Notes: generated by a model not told the origin, from the letters alone. DNA of 64,000 nucleotides from CAYFHQ01 sp964342805 (GCA_964342805.1 CAYFHQ010000004.1:32647-96646); one strand, 5' to 3'. Shown: positions 1 to 9,451, counted from the first letter of the stretch. Translations and numbers: made by a program.

Positions 1-212
1 CATGTCCCATGTGTGCTGGTGCCATATTCCAATCAAGAATCGACAAGCTATACATCGGTTCGATGGATCCCAAGGGTGGTGCTGTAGGTTCTCTCTACAA
101 CATTGTTCAAGACCAGCGACTCAACCATCAGGTTGAAGTAGAAACAGGGATATTACAAGAAGCTTGCTCCAGTGTAATGAAAGAATTTTTCAGAGCACTG
201 CGCAATAAATAG
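1..212 (+). CDS. tadA: tRNA adenosine(34) deaminase TadA, C-terminal part (truncated by window edge)
   Basis: The reading frame is open from the window edge (codons from position 3) and begins with the cysteine pair of the deaminase zinc site, CPMCAGA, followed by a typical TadA tail (AIFQSRIDKLYIG, GGAVGSLYN, and a C-terminal helix ending FFRALRNK). The family deaminates A34 to inosine in tRNA-Arg(ACG) and uses a HAE plus PCxxC zinc centre; the HAE half lies upstream of the window. In Bacillus subtilis the same gene (yaaJ) lies just ahead of a serine tRNA and the SRP RNA gene, which is what follows here, so the context supports the call. Confidence 0.93.
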   Translation, partial: CPMCAGAIFQSRIDKLYIGSMDPKGGAVGSLYNIVQDQRLNHQVEVETGILQEACSSVMKEFFRALRNK

Positions 213-216
213 AAGT

Positions 217-305
217 GGAGAGGTGTCCGAGTTGGCTAAGGGGCACGCCTGGAAAGCGTGTAATCCCGCAAGGGACCGCGGGTTCGAGTCCCGCCCTCTC
301 CGCCA
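217..305 (+). tRNA. tRNA-Ser (anticodon GGA)
   Basis: The 89-nt sequence folds into a class II tRNA: acceptor arms GGAGAGG and CCTCTCC, anticodon stem CACGC/GCGTG around the loop CTGGAAA (anticodon GGA, serine), a long variable arm (around AATCCCGCAAGGGA), a T arm containing GGTTCGAGTCC, and an encoded 3' CCA at 303-305. It starts five bases after the tadA stop, so it may be co-transcribed with tadA or have a promoter inside it. Confidence 0.96.
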
Positions 306-327
306 TTTTTATACCCAAATTTAAGTC

Positions 328-595
328 TGCCGTGCTAGACGGGGAGGTAGCGGTGCCCTGTAACCTGCAATCCGCTATAGCAGGGTTGATGCTCAGCTGA
401 GGGATTTTCCTGTGAGGTCTGCCCAGAACAAGTGGTGTTGAAAATTGGGTCCTGCGCAATAGAAACTTGTGAACCCTGTCAGGTCCGGAAGGAAGCAGCA
501 GTAAGCGAGACCTTCTATGTGCCGCGGGGGTGCCTGATTTGAGCTAACGATTCTGGTAACGTTTGTAGGATTGTTTCGAAGCTGAGTGCACGGTT
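328..595 (+). ncRNA. ffs: Signal recognition particle RNA, long Firmicute form (scRNA / 6S-like SRP RNA)
   Basis: The conserved SRP helix 8 signature, with GTCAGGTCCGGAAGG then AAGCAGCAGTAAG, lies at 479-512. The 5' end (GCCGTGC near 329) pairs with the 3' end (GCACGG at 588-593), closing a molecule of about 265 nt. That length matches the Bacillus/Clostridium form with an Alu domain rather than the 110-nt E. coli form. The RNA scaffolds Ffh for co-translational membrane targeting. Exact ends are estimated from the terminal pairing. Confidence 0.93.
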
Positions 596-608
596 TGAAT
601 TGAAACTC

Positions 609-637
609 AAAGTCTGTTATGCAGGCTTTTTTTGTTT
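609..637 (+). terminator. Rho-independent terminator of the SRP RNA
   Basis: An AAAGTCTG / CAGGCTTT stem with a five-base loop is followed by a T-rich tract (TTTTTTTGTTTTTT). It sits directly after the SRP RNA 3' end and before the HD-GYP genes. Confidence 0.8.
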
Positions 638-704
638 TTTGAAATTCTTTCGCAATCTATCCGAGTGCCTTATAATAGAAGATAGGGCCCATTGGAGGAA
701 GATC

Positions 705-3341
705 ATGTCGAAAAAACAACTGCAAATATGTATTGCTGCCTACCTTCTGGCAATGATCATTCCAATCACGTTTTTAAATGTAATGATTCATCAGGAACAG
801 GTTGCCTACAACAAGTATTTTTCAGAAACCTTGGTTGCCGATCAAATGGATCGTAAACAAGGCCAGTTTATGGAATGGATTAACCAAAAGAAAAAATATG
901 TTGAGCAGACAAGCCTGGCCCTTGAAAACTATGTGCGGTTTTACGGATATAACGATACCCTCATTCCTCTACTTACGAGCATTAGCAAATCAGATCCTTC
1001 GCTCTTGCAGGTGTACCTCACATCTGAATCAGGGCGTAACTTCATCTCAGAATATAAGACGCCTCGGGTCGATGGCCGAACACGACCTTGGTACATCCAA
1101 GCTATTCAGCAGGACCCATCCAGCGCGACTATATCAGAAATCTATCAGGATGTGATCACAAAAGATCGTGTCATTACTTTTTCAATCCCAATTGTCAATG
1201 CTGCCAAGGAAGCAACAGGGGTAATTGGCTATGATATTACTCTTAATGAAGTTATCCAAACCCTTGAGGAAGACTCTCTAACAGCCATAGTCATCATTGA
1301 TGAATATGGCAATGAACTCTACCATTCATCCCTTGCAGACCAACTCAACTATTCCATACATTATGAGGACAAGGGGAACTATACCATTCAACATGACCAG
1401 GAGACCCTTTGGCATCAAAGTGCTTATGTTCTCACTGACTTAGGAGCGACTCTATTTTTTGTCCAGCCAATTGCTCAAATAGACAGGACTTACAAGGCTT
1501 CATCACAAGTGGATCAAGTGGCTCATTTCGCCTTGATTGCCCTACTTACAATCCTTTTAGTTAAGGTATTAACAGATCATTTAGGCAGACACATGGCAGT
1601 CATTACGAAAAGTGTAAACCAATTAACCCCACCAGACCTTTCTGTCATAGCCATTCAGTTCCCAGGAGTGGATCAGGTTAGGAAACTGTTAAGTGACTTA
1701 CGTGGTGAAATGGCTTTGGAAATGAATGAATGGAAGGCCTTGGTCCAACATCAAAAGAGGATCGGTGAGGAGGCTGACCTTATTCAGTCAGCCATAGACG
1801 ACAAAAATGAGGAAAAGCAGATCCTTAAAGAAGAGTTGGATAAGCTCCAAATCATATCGCGTACACTGGTTGAAAGCCTGCCAGACTACATTATTGTTTT
1901 TGACTTACACGGCCGTATATTGAATATGAACCAGAAATTGAAGCAAGCCCTATGGAGTAGTGAAGAGGTGAATCCTCAGGAGTACACGGTAAGTCGGGTG
2001 TTTAAAGAGGCTCAAGGGGAGGCCCTTGAGGACTTCATGACCGTTTTAACCTCACGGGAATACAATGACTTAGAGCTGAATTTGCAGTTGGATCAACTAG
2101 CGCTTACAGAAGTGAAAGTCAAGACCCACCGCTTAATGACAGACGAACGTATGATAGGCATACAAGCCATTTGTAAGGACATGTCGCAAAATCGTCAAAT
2201 TCATCAGGAGATCTATCAGAGGAACAAGGAAATCGAAATTGTGAATGATGTATCCAAACTCCTTGCTGCCTCAGATGATTTGGATAAGACCCTCCAGCGA
2301 ATTGTAGACAAGGTCAGTTTGTTTTTGCATGCCTCTCTTTGTACCATTCGATTACTAACCCCTGACCAAAAACTCGTTCTCCATGCCTTTGCAGGCAGTA
2401 CAGAACGAATGATCATCCAGGACACGCCAAGTAGTGAAGGGTCCCATATGGGGTGGTCCATCGCCCATAATGAAGTTTTACGCTTATATAGTCAATCAGA
2501 CATGAAGTTCCATGACCCTGCCCTGGCAGATGCCATGGAAGAACTCCATGTGGTCGTGTATGTTCCTTTGGTTGCTCAAGGACAGTCTTATGGCGTTTTG
2601 GCTGTGACCAGTGATCATGACATTTCCGATGAAGAAATTGAAATCCTTCAGTCACTGGCTGACCAAGCGGCCATTGCCATTGATAGAAAAAGGGTCTTTG
2701 ATGAGCTTCGGTCACATTACTTCAAGACCATCGAAGCATTGGCAACAGCTGTAGAAGCCAAGGTACCAAACATGTCAGGCCACACAAAACGTGTTTCAGA
2801 GTTAGCGACGATGGTTGGCAAGAAACTCTATCTACGGCGGGACCAGCTGAGTGAGGTCCACATAGCAGGCCTTCTCCATGACATTGGTAAAATTGGCATC
2901 GAGGATCATGTCTTGTTATCAGGAGACACAGAGGACTCAGATACAATTGCGATTATTGACGCTCACCCTGCACAGTCAAAGAGCATACTATCGTCCATTG
3001 GTATTTCTGACACGATATTGCAGGGTATTTACTATCACCATAAACGTTATGATCTTAAGGGTTTCCCCTATGAGGACACAAGCATTACCTCCCAGCCCCT
3101 ATTGGCACGCATTATCCAGGTTGTCGATAACTTGGACAGTATATTACTTCATGACCAAGACCAAGTGAGGATGGAGACTTTAGAGATGGCCTACCAGCGC
3201 TTGCAAAAAGAAAGTGGTACAGCCTATTGCCCTGAGATCATCAAAGTTGTTGGTGAACTCATTGCTGAGAGCCCTCTTGATATTTTGCAGTTGTATGCTG
3301 TTGAGAGTATAAAGGAGGGCATGCGGCATGAAATTTCGTAA
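705..3341 (+). CDS. Membrane sensor: dCache-like + PAS + GAF + degenerate HD-GYP domain
   Basis: This 878-aa protein has a TM helix at about 7-27, a large extracellular region with a Cache-type look (RTRPWYIQA near 125), a second TM at about 272-290, a charged coiled-coil, PAS (about 385-500), GAF (about 520-680) and a C-terminal HD domain. HD-GYP domains hydrolyse c-di-GMP. The HD core is present (LLHDIGKIGI near 724, YYHHKRYD) but the signature reads GFPYE instead of GYPE, and the usual AADxxDAMTSxRxY stretch is VVDNLDSILLHDQ, so catalysis is doubtful. The start is the ATG after GGAGG (694-698); an upstream in-frame ATG at 600 lies in the SRP RNA terminator region and was rejected. A TATAAT at 671-676 may be the -10. 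It overlaps the next gene by 14 nt. Confidence 0.85.
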   Translation: MSKKQLQICIAAYLLAMIIPITFLNVMIHQEQVAYNKYFSETLVADQMDRKQGQFMEWINQKKKYVEQTSLALENYVRFYGYNDTLIPLLTSISKSDPSLLQVYLTSESGRNFISEYKTPRVDGRTRPWYIQAIQQDPSSATISEIYQDVITKDRVITFSIPIVNAAKEATGVIGYDITLNEVIQTLEEDSLTAIVIIDEYGNELYHSSLADQLNYSIHYEDKGNYTIQHDQETLWHQSAYVLTDLGATLFFVQPIAQIDRTYKASSQVDQVAHFALIALLTILLVKVLTDHLGRHMAVITKSVNQLTPPDLSVIAIQFPGVDQVRKLLSDLRGEMALEMNEWKALVQHQKRIGEEADLIQSAIDDKNEEKQILKEELDKLQIISRTLVESLPDYIIVFDLHGRILNMNQKLKQALWSSEEVNPQEYTVSRVFKEAQGEALEDFMTVLTSREYNDLELNLQLDQLALTEVKVKTHRLMTDERMIGIQAICKDMSQNRQIHQEIYQRNKEIEIVNDVSKLLAASDDLDKTLQRIVDKVSLFLHASLCTIRLLTPDQKLVLHAFAGSTERMIIQDTPSSEGSHMGWSIAHNEVLRLYSQSDMKFHDPALADAMEELHVVVYVPLVAQGQSYGVLAVTSDHDISDEEIEILQSLADQAAIAIDRKRVFDELRSHYFKTIEALATAVEAKVPNMSGHTKRVSELATMVGKKLYLRRDQLSEVHIAGLLHDIGKIGIEDHVLLSGDTEDSDTIAIIDAHPAQSKSILSSIGISDTILQGIYYHHKRYDLKGFPYEDTSITSQPLLARIIQVVDNLDSILLHDQDQVRMETLEMAYQRLQKESGTAYCPEIIKVVGELIAESPLDILQLYAVESIKEGMRHEIS

Positions 3342-5829
3342 TCGATTAATGCTTGTTCTCTTTATTGTTGCTTTGGTTCCAACTCTTTTAGTAGGTTTTT
3401 ACCAATATAATGAGATGGTTGAAAATCGAAGACACCAGCAACTCTTTTTAATGAAGGACCAATGGGGCCACAGGTTAGAGCCCATTAAACATTGGACAGA
3501 AGAACTATCTGCTAATTTAGAAAGTTTTTTGACCAGCTATGATTTTCTCCAGCAATATGGAACAAGGGCTCAAGAACCCTTTGTAGAGTCATTTCAAGGA
3601 CAATCGGAGGATAAAATTGAGTACTGGCTAGAAGGCCAGGGGAAGGCACCCGTGTGGGTATTGGAGGAAATGTCACAAGCCCCCTACTGGATTGGACCCT
3701 TTCAAGGAGACACCTTTGACTCCAAGGTCTTCTATTATGTCCATGAACGAACGATCACTGTTCAAAAAAAACGAATGGCAGCTGCCTATCAAGTCCATGA
3801 AAAAAGATTCGAAAGTTTGTTGGGGCCAGCAACAAGTGACTACCTGGTCTTGCTTATGGTGAACGGGGAGCCGGTTTATGGTGATCCGAAGGCCTTTGAG
3901 GCCAAAGACCAATTCAAGTATGCTGGAAACCGCGTAGTTCCGTTGGAAGACAATCATTATGGCTACTATAGAGGGTTTTCAAGTGGCGCCATTGACGTGT
4001 ACATGACTGGAGAGGGATTGATTCAAGCTTCGACATTTGCACAAACTGCAACACGACTGATCAATGTCCTATTCATTCCCCTTTGTTTGGCTGGCCTGGT
4101 AGCTTACGCTTTAACGACTATTCTCTTTTGGCCCTTGCGCCGCTTGGTTCAATGGGTTCAGCGGGTGAACAATAAGGATTATCGCCTGGAGGCCGCATCA
4201 TCATTTGGCCTTTTTCAAGAGATCGCCATAGACGTAGAACAAGCGACAATCAGCTATCAACAAGGCCAACAGGCCTTACAAAGCCAAATAGACATCATTG
4301 AGAGTGCCACTGAGGCCTTCAAGCAAGTGGAGCTACACCATGGTGAAGTGAAAAAGAAGCTCTCTGAGATCAAGCGGTCTCTAGGCCTGCAAAGTAGTTC
4401 CTTCTACGCCCTACTCCAATCCTTGGACGACATGGTTTGGATTACAGACGAAAACGGCAAAATCATTTATATCACAGACAAAGTAGAGCAAATGTTGGGA
4501 TATCCCGCAGAACACTTAGTTGATCAGTCCATCAATGAGCTGATAGCCCTACCCAATGTGGAAATAGCATTACAGTCAGATATTATCAACCAAACCTTAG
4601 ATATGAAATGTAAAAACGGAATGGTTGAATCCTTTGTAACCAATACCATACGAATTCAAATCGAAAACCAGTCTGACATCATTTTGGGAATTGGTCGATC
4701 GGACAAGCACCTTGTAAATATGCAACGCCGGGCAAGGCGGAGGACAAAGGAACTCAAAAACATCCGAGCCATCACTAGACAGCTGGCAAGTAAACATGAA
4801 ATGGATGACTTATTGGATGTTGTTCTCGTTACGATCAGTGACCTTTATGACATTGCTGCCGTAAACATACACATGTTGGATGAAAACAAGATGCTCTCTC
4901 ATGTGAAGACCGCAGGCCCCTTTGTCAATGAAGTGCCTGAATCCAGTATTGATCCTGATGCGGATATCCGTGGCACAGCCATGATAGATCAAAAGTTAAT
5001 GGTTGAAAAACAACTCATGGAGATCATGTTCTCGGACCCACTCCTCATGAAGCCCTTCCTTCGACATGTTGGGTCGGCCGCATTTATTCCCATCATCATT
5101 GATGGAGAAGGTGTTGGCGTCATATCCATCTGGTTTAGGACAACCATCGGAGAGTCAGATTTAGACATGCTCAATGCCTTGGCGATTCAATCAACGATTG
5201 CAATTGAAAAATCAAGACTCTATAGCAAGCAGCAAGAGGAGTTTGTAAAGACCATCGGGGTGCTGGCGACTGCCATTGATGCCAAAGACGCCTATACGGT
5301 TGGCCACTCCCACCGGGTGTCGCAGTTCGCCCTAACGGTAGGCAGAAAGTTAGGGCTAGACGCAGAAACCCTAGTGGATGTTGAAATTGCTGGCATTTTA
5401 CACGATATAGGAAAGATTGGTATTCCTGACTCCATCCTTGCTAAAGAAGGGAAACTCACTGGAGCGGAGTTTGCTGTCATTAAGGAGCACCCAGAAATCG
5501 GTAGTCGAATCCTCTCTCCAATCGGTTTCTCTGACAACATTACGCTTGGGGTCCTGCTACACCATAAACGATACGATGGAACAGGCTATCCTGAAACGGT
5601 TGACAGTGGTCAACCACCATTGATATCCTTCATTATAGGTGCAGCCGATGCCCTCGACGCCATGACCAGCAACCGGTCATATACGGTTGCAAGGAGTCTA
5701 GGAGCAGCAGTAGAGGAACTCAAGCGGTGCAGCGGTACACAGTTCCATCCAGAGGTTATAAAAGTCATTGATCATATGTATCAAAATGAACCTGACATAC
5801 TCCAGGAAATCATAGCTGGGAAAGGATAA
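3328..5829 (+). CDS. Membrane sensor with PAS, GAF and intact HD-GYP phosphodiesterase domain
   Basis: The 833-aa protein has TM1 at about 5-24, an extracellular region of about 220 residues, TM2 near 240-262 (LINVLFIPLCLAGLVAYAL), PAS (about 364-458), GAF (about 490-630) and an HD-GYP domain (about 640-828). The HD-GYP domain is complete: HSHRVSQFAL, ILHDIGKIGIPD, HHKRYDGTGYPE and AADALDAMTSNRSY, so c-di-GMP hydrolysis to GMP is the likely activity. The start has AGGAGGG at 3313-3319. It overlaps the preceding degenerate paralogue by 14 nt, which suggests translational coupling and that the two act as a pair, possibly as a heteromer with one dead and one live domain (inference). Confidence 0.9.
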   Translation: MKFRNRLMLVLFIVALVPTLLVGFYQYNEMVENRRHQQLFLMKDQWGHRLEPIKHWTEELSANLESFLTSYDFLQQYGTRAQEPFVESFQGQSEDKIEYWLEGQGKAPVWVLEEMSQAPYWIGPFQGDTFDSKVFYYVHERTITVQKKRMAAAYQVHEKRFESLLGPATSDYLVLLMVNGEPVYGDPKAFEAKDQFKYAGNRVVPLEDNHYGYYRGFSSGAIDVYMTGEGLIQASTFAQTATRLINVLFIPLCLAGLVAYALTTILFWPLRRLVQWVQRVNNKDYRLEAASSFGLFQEIAIDVEQATISYQQGQQALQSQIDIIESATEAFKQVELHHGEVKKKLSEIKRSLGLQSSSFYALLQSLDDMVWITDENGKIIYITDKVEQMLGYPAEHLVDQSINELIALPNVEIALQSDIINQTLDMKCKNGMVESFVTNTIRIQIENQSDIILGIGRSDKHLVNMQRRARRRTKELKNIRAITRQLASKHEMDDLLDVVLVTISDLYDIAAVNIHMLDENKMLSHVKTAGPFVNEVPESSIDPDADIRGTAMIDQKLMVEKQLMEIMFSDPLLMKPFLRHVGSAAFIPIIIDGEGVGVISIWFRTTIGESDLDMLNALAIQSTIAIEKSRLYSKQQEEFVKTIGVLATAIDAKDAYTVGHSHRVSQFALTVGRKLGLDAETLVDVEIAGILHDIGKIGIPDSILAKEGKLTGAEFAVIKEHPEIGSRILSPIGFSDNITLGVLLHHKRYDGTGYPETVDSGQPPLISFIIGAADALDAMTSNRSYTVARSLGAAVEELKRCSGTQFHPEVIKVIDHMYQNEPDILQEIIAGKG

Positions 5830-5833
5830 GAAT

Positions 5834-7561
5834 GTGAGTTATCAAGCACTCTATCGGGCATGGAGACCGAAAGTCTTCCATGAGGTGATTGGACAAGGTC
5901 ACATCACGGAAACCATCAAAAATCAGATCAAGAACAACAATATCGCCCATGCGTATCTCTTCAGCGGAACCCGGGGGACTGGAAAAACGTCTACAGCCAA
6001 AATCATGGCCAGGGCAATCAATTGCCTGAGTCCTGTTGGGGAAGACCCCTGTAACACCTGTGAGATCTGTACGGGTATGTTAGACGAGAGCCTCATGGAT
6101 ATTGTGGAAATCGATGCGGCTTCCAACAATGGTGTCGATGATATTCGAGAACTGAGGGAGAATGTTAAGTATCCGCCTGCTCGGGCCAAGTATAAGGTCT
6201 ACATTGTCGACGAGGTTCACATGCTCTCCCAAGGGGCCTTCAATGCCCTCCTAAAAACCCTAGAAGAACCACCCTCTTATGTGGTCTTCATCTTGGCGAC
6301 GACAGAACCGCATAAAATCCCTGCTACCATCCATTCGCGGTGTCAGCGGTATGACTTTAAACGAATTAACGGCAATGATATCGTGGGTCATTTGGACCAC
6401 ATCTGCAAGGACAATGGGATCGAGGCAGAAGAAGCTGCCTTGAAGCTGATTGTTCGTAATGCCGATGGGGCCATGCGTGACGCCATCAGTATTCTAGACC
6501 AGTGTACAGCCTTTGTTGACGGAACCTTGAAGGTTGACGACGTTATTCACACCCTAGGAATGACAACCGAGCATTGGTTGTTCAAAGTAACGGACCAAGT
6601 GATTGAAGGTCAAACCGCATCGGTGATGAAAATGATCGATGAGTTGGTGGCAGAAGGCAAGGACATCCACCAGTTTATCCGAAGTTTAACCAATCACTTT
6701 CGCAGCCTCATGCTGGCCCGGTCAGGTGCAGACCTTGAATACTTGCTAGACGCGACAGATGACGCCATTGCAGACATCCAGAGCCAGTCTGAGAGATTGT
6801 CCATGGCCCAAGTCCTAAGAGGGCTTGAAATCCTGTCAGCCTTGGAGGCAGCCAGTAAGTGGGCAACACAGCCACGAATTCACCTTGAAATGGGTTTAAT
6901 CAAGCTCATGCAGCCTGAGGTAGACCAGTCGGTTGAGGCCCTGTTGGCGAGGATTGAACGCCTGGAGTCAGGGGCTGTTTCTGTGGTTCAACGGCCAAAT
7001 TCTGCTCCTGTTACGACGGTTTCAAATCCTCTACCAACAAAGACTTCGTCGGAAAGTGTAAGCAGGGTTAACAAGCAGACGGCACCTGTGCCACAAGCCA
7101 GTCAACCGGTTACAAAAACAGAAACAAACCCACCGATTGCAGATGCGCCTATTGCCGACGAACCGGTGGCGACCTTTGTTCCAGCTCCAGCCGACGCGTC
7201 GGTGAAAGCCATCCAGGAAAAATGGTCACAGGTTTTGGACGGCGTGAGAAAACGAAAAGTGTCTGTAAAGGGCTTCTTAATTGAAGGGGAACCGGCCTTT
7301 ATTGAAAATGGCACCCTGATGATTGCCTTTAAAGACGGTTATGGTTTCCATATGGACATGATTGAACGGGCGGAGCACCGGGCTATTGTAGAAGAAGTGA
7401 TCCAGTCCATATTGGGTTACTCCCTGCGGGTGAAGTGTGAGTATGATTACAACTTAAAGAGAGAAACGTCAGACACTGAAGTTGTTGAGCAATCTGAAGA
7501 GGACCAAATGAAGGCCTTTTTAGGGGTTCATGCAGACAAGCTTACCATTGTCGACGAGTAA
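5834..7561 (+). CDS. dnaX: DNA polymerase III subunits gamma/tau
   Basis: The 575-aa clamp-loader ATPase begins MSYQALYRAWRP, as in Bacillus DnaX, from a GTG start at 5834. Visible features are the Walker A GTRGTGKTSTAK (about 45-56), the zinc-binding cysteines CLSPVGEDPCNTCEIC, the DEVHMLS Walker B, the sensor IHSRCQRYDF, and a proline/threonine-rich linker (about 385-450) before the tau C-terminal domain. It loads the beta clamp and couples the polymerase to DnaB. It heads dnaX-ybaB-recR, the universal Firmicute order. Confidence 0.97.
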   Translation: MSYQALYRAWRPKVFHEVIGQGHITETIKNQIKNNNIAHAYLFSGTRGTGKTSTAKIMARAINCLSPVGEDPCNTCEICTGMLDESLMDIVEIDAASNNGVDDIRELRENVKYPPARAKYKVYIVDEVHMLSQGAFNALLKTLEEPPSYVVFILATTEPHKIPATIHSRCQRYDFKRINGNDIVGHLDHICKDNGIEAEEAALKLIVRNADGAMRDAISILDQCTAFVDGTLKVDDVIHTLGMTTEHWLFKVTDQVIEGQTASVMKMIDELVAEGKDIHQFIRSLTNHFRSLMLARSGADLEYLLDATDDAIADIQSQSERLSMAQVLRGLEILSALEAASKWATQPRIHLEMGLIKLMQPEVDQSVEALLARIERLESGAVSVVQRPNSAPVTTVSNPLPTKTSSESVSRVNKQTAPVPQASQPVTKTETNPPIADAPIADEPVATFVPAPADASVKAIQEKWSQVLDGVRKRKVSVKGFLIEGEPAFIENGTLMIAFKDGYGFHMDMIERAEHRAIVEEVIQSILGYSLRVKCEYDYNLKRETSDTEVVEQSEEDQMKAFLGVHADKLTIVDE

Positions 7562-7575
7562 CAACATGATATAAT
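7548..7575 (+). promoter_or_regulatory. Candidate sigma-A promoter for ybaB-recR
   Basis: TTGTCG (7548-7553), a 16-nt spacer and TATAAT (7570-7575), preceded by an extended -10 TG at 7568-7569. It overlaps the dnaX stop codon, so ybaB and recR could be expressed independently of dnaX. Confidence 0.5.
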
Positions 7576-7613
7576 AGGAACGATTATAAAGGAATTTGAA
7601 TGGAGGACTAACC

Positions 7614-7952
7614 ATGGCAAAAGGAAGAAAGCCAATGATGCCTGGCAATATGGGTAACATGATGAAGCAAGTGCAGAAAATGCAAAAGGAAATGGAAAAG
7701 GCCCAGGCTGAAGCAGAAACAAAGGAATTTGAAGCTTCTGCTGGAGGCGGTGCAGTTACTGCTAAAGTAAATGGTAAAAAAGAACTGGTGAACATCACAA
7801 TCGATGAAGATGTTGTTGATCCAGATGACGTGGAAATGCTACAAGATCTGATTATTGCCTCAGTAAATGAAGCCCTACGCATGGCGGACGACGCTACAGC
7901 AAAGACAATGGGTAAGTTAACGGGTGGTATGAACATCCCAGGCTTATTCTAA
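7614..7952 (+). CDS. ybaB: Nucleoid-associated protein, YbaB/EbfC family
   Basis: A 112-aa DNA-binding dimer protein. A Gly/Met-rich N-terminus (MMPGNMGNMMKQVQKMQKEM) is followed by the family core EFEASAGGGAVTAKVNGKKE and DPDDVEMLQDLI. It binds DNA and may help RecR-dependent processes; it is almost always found between dnaX and recR. The ATG at 7614 was chosen over an in-frame ATG at 7596 because TGGAGG (7600-7605) lies between them at proper distance from 7614. Confidence 0.95.
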   Translation: MAKGRKPMMPGNMGNMMKQVQKMQKEMEKAQAEAETKEFEASAGGGAVTAKVNGKKELVNITIDEDVVDPDDVEMLQDLIIASVNEALRMADDATAKTMGKLTGGMNIPGLF

Positions 7953-7962
7953 GGAGGCGACC

Positions 7963-8562
7963 ATGTCGCATTTTGCGGCCCCTATAGCACGGCTGATTGA
8001 AGAGTTCAGTCGTCTTCCTGGGATTGGTCGAAAGACAGCCCAGCGATTGGCCTTTCATGTGATCAACAGCCGTGAGGACTACGCTGTAAGTCTGTCAGAA
8101 GCCATTCTTGAAGCCAAGAAGAAAATGAAGTACTGTAGCCAGTGTTTCAACTTGACGGACGTGGAGCTATGTCCCATATGTGCGGACCCCAAGCGGGACC
8201 AGAGCATGATTTGTGTAGTGGAGGACCCCAAGGACTTAATCGCCATTGAGCGAACCAAGGAGTTCCACGGCGTTTATCATGTCCTACATGGTTCCATATC
8301 ACCCATGGACGGAATTGGCCCAGACGACATCAAGCTACGGGAGCTGATCATCCGTGTTCAGTCCAGCGACGTGTCAGAGGTGATCCTGGCAACTAACCCC
8401 ACGATAGAAGGGGAGGCAACTTCCATGTATATTTCAAAACTCCTAAGCCCTGCGGGGATATTAGTAACGCGACTGGCCCACGGGGTTCCCGTTGGCGGAG
8501 ACTTGGAATATGCTGACGAAGTAACCTTGTCTAAGGCCCTTGAGGGCAGACGAAAGCTATAA
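7963..8562 (+). CDS. recR: Recombination mediator RecR
   Basis: The 199-aa protein shows the full RecR plan: helix-hairpin-helix at the N-terminus (LPGIGRKTAQRLAFH), C4 zinc finger (CSQCFNLTDVELCPIC), Toprim domain (ICVVEDPKDLIAIERT) and the GVPVGGDLEYAD motif near the C-terminus. It works with RecO/RecF to load RecA at gaps. AAGGAGG lies 9 nt upstream of the ATG. It is the last gene before a strong terminator. Confidence 0.97.
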   Translation: MSHFAAPIARLIEEFSRLPGIGRKTAQRLAFHVINSREDYAVSLSEAILEAKKKMKYCSQCFNLTDVELCPICADPKRDQSMICVVEDPKDLIAIERTKEFHGVYHVLHGSISPMDGIGPDDIKLRELIIRVQSSDVSEVILATNPTIEGEATSMYISKLLSPAGILVTRLAHGVPVGGDLEYADEVTLSKALEGRRKL

Positions 8563-8587
8563 TGAAATACCAGATTAATGACAGTGG

Positions 8588-8620
8588 TCCCCTGCTCTTT
8601 GGCAGGGGATTTTCATTTTC
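8588..8620 (+). terminator. Terminator of the dnaX-ybaB-recR operon
   Basis: TCCCCTGC and GCAGGGGA form an 8-bp GC-rich stem around TCTTTG, followed by TTTTCATTTT. Confidence 0.9.
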
Positions 8621-8702
8621 TTGGAAAATTCTTTATTTTTCTGTGAGTTCAATGTTTTGGTGGGGTAGGAATACTCTATCACGTTTGATAGGGGGAATAA
8701 GA

Positions 8703-9344
8703 ATGAAAAGAGAAACGTTACAATCTTCAATGCGAAATGAACATGGTAGTGGAATTGCAAGAAAACTACGTCGTGAAGGTAAAATACCTGCAGTACTCTA
8801 TGGACATGGCAGCGAAACAAAGAGCCTTATGCTTGATGGTAGCCAAATCGAACATTTCTTAGTACACCATGGTGTAGGAGCTACTGTTGATTTAAATATT
8901 GACGGTATTAGTGTTTTTGCAATGGTAAAGGACTATCAGCGAACCAACCTCACAAGAGACTTACTACATATTGATTTCCAGGAGCTTCACAAGGGAGAAA
9001 AAGTGCGCTTGAATGTGCCTATCCATTTCTTGAACAAGGAAGCCGTGGAAGACGCAAAATCAGTGATCGTGGAGCAAATCCATGAAATTGAAATGACCGT
9101 TCTTCCTAAGGACCTCATTGAGATCATCAACCTGGATGTAAGCACCATGAACCATGGAGAGGCCATCCGTGTAATGGATTTGGATATCTTCAAGGACGAT
9201 CGTTTTGATGTCTTCAATGATCCGGACACAGTTGTTGTAAGCTTGACAGCTGCAGGCACCAAGGTGACCGAAGAAACACCTGCTGATGAACCCCTGTCCG
9301 TTTCAGTGGAGATGGTTGATCAGGCATCCAATGGGGATGAATAA
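8703..9344 (+). CDS. rplY: 50S ribosomal protein L25, Ctc form
   Basis: A 213-aa, two-domain (Ctc-type) L25. The N-terminal 5S rRNA-binding domain starts MKRETLQSSMRNEHGSG with KLRREGKIPAVLYGHG, and the TL5 C-terminal domain begins near 95 with VRLNVPIHFLN. The ATG at 8703 follows GGGGGAATAAGA; the frame stays open upstream through the recR terminator, so earlier starts were rejected. General-stress role in Bacillus (ctc). A monocistronic unit bounded by terminators on both sides. Confidence 0.95.
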   Translation: MKRETLQSSMRNEHGSGIARKLRREGKIPAVLYGHGSETKSLMLDGSQIEHFLVHHGVGATVDLNIDGISVFAMVKDYQRTNLTRDLLHIDFQELHKGEKVRLNVPIHFLNKEAVEDAKSVIVEQIHEIEMTVLPKDLIEIINLDVSTMNHGEAIRVMDLDIFKDDRFDVFNDPDTVVVSLTAAGTKVTEETPADEPLSVSVEMVDQASNGDE

Positions 9345-9360
9345 GACAAATTGTAACGAG

Positions 9361-9389
9361 GAGCCAGCATTGAGCTGGCTCTTTTTTTT
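9361..9389 (+). terminator. Terminator after the L25/Ctc gene
   Basis: GAGCCAGC / GCTGGCTC 8-bp stem with ATTGA loop and eight consecutive T. Confidence 0.92.
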
Positions 9390-9399
9390 ATGGGAATGC

Positions 9400-9428
9400 T
9401 TGACAATTACTTCCATTATACATATATT
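9400..9428 (+). promoter_or_regulatory. Sigma-A promoter of the Tad-like operon
   Basis: A consensus -35 TTGACA (9400-9405), a 17-nt spacer and TATATT (9423-9428), 23 bases ahead of the first tad-like gene. Confidence 0.8.
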
Positions 9429-9451
9429 GGGAATGTGGAGGTTGTTAAAAA

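Noticed and set aside
600..704. N-terminal extension of the first HD-GYP protein beginning in the SRP RNA 3' flank
   Set aside because: It would be encoded by the SRP RNA terminator; the ATG at 705 has a proper GGAGG and is followed directly by the TM helix.
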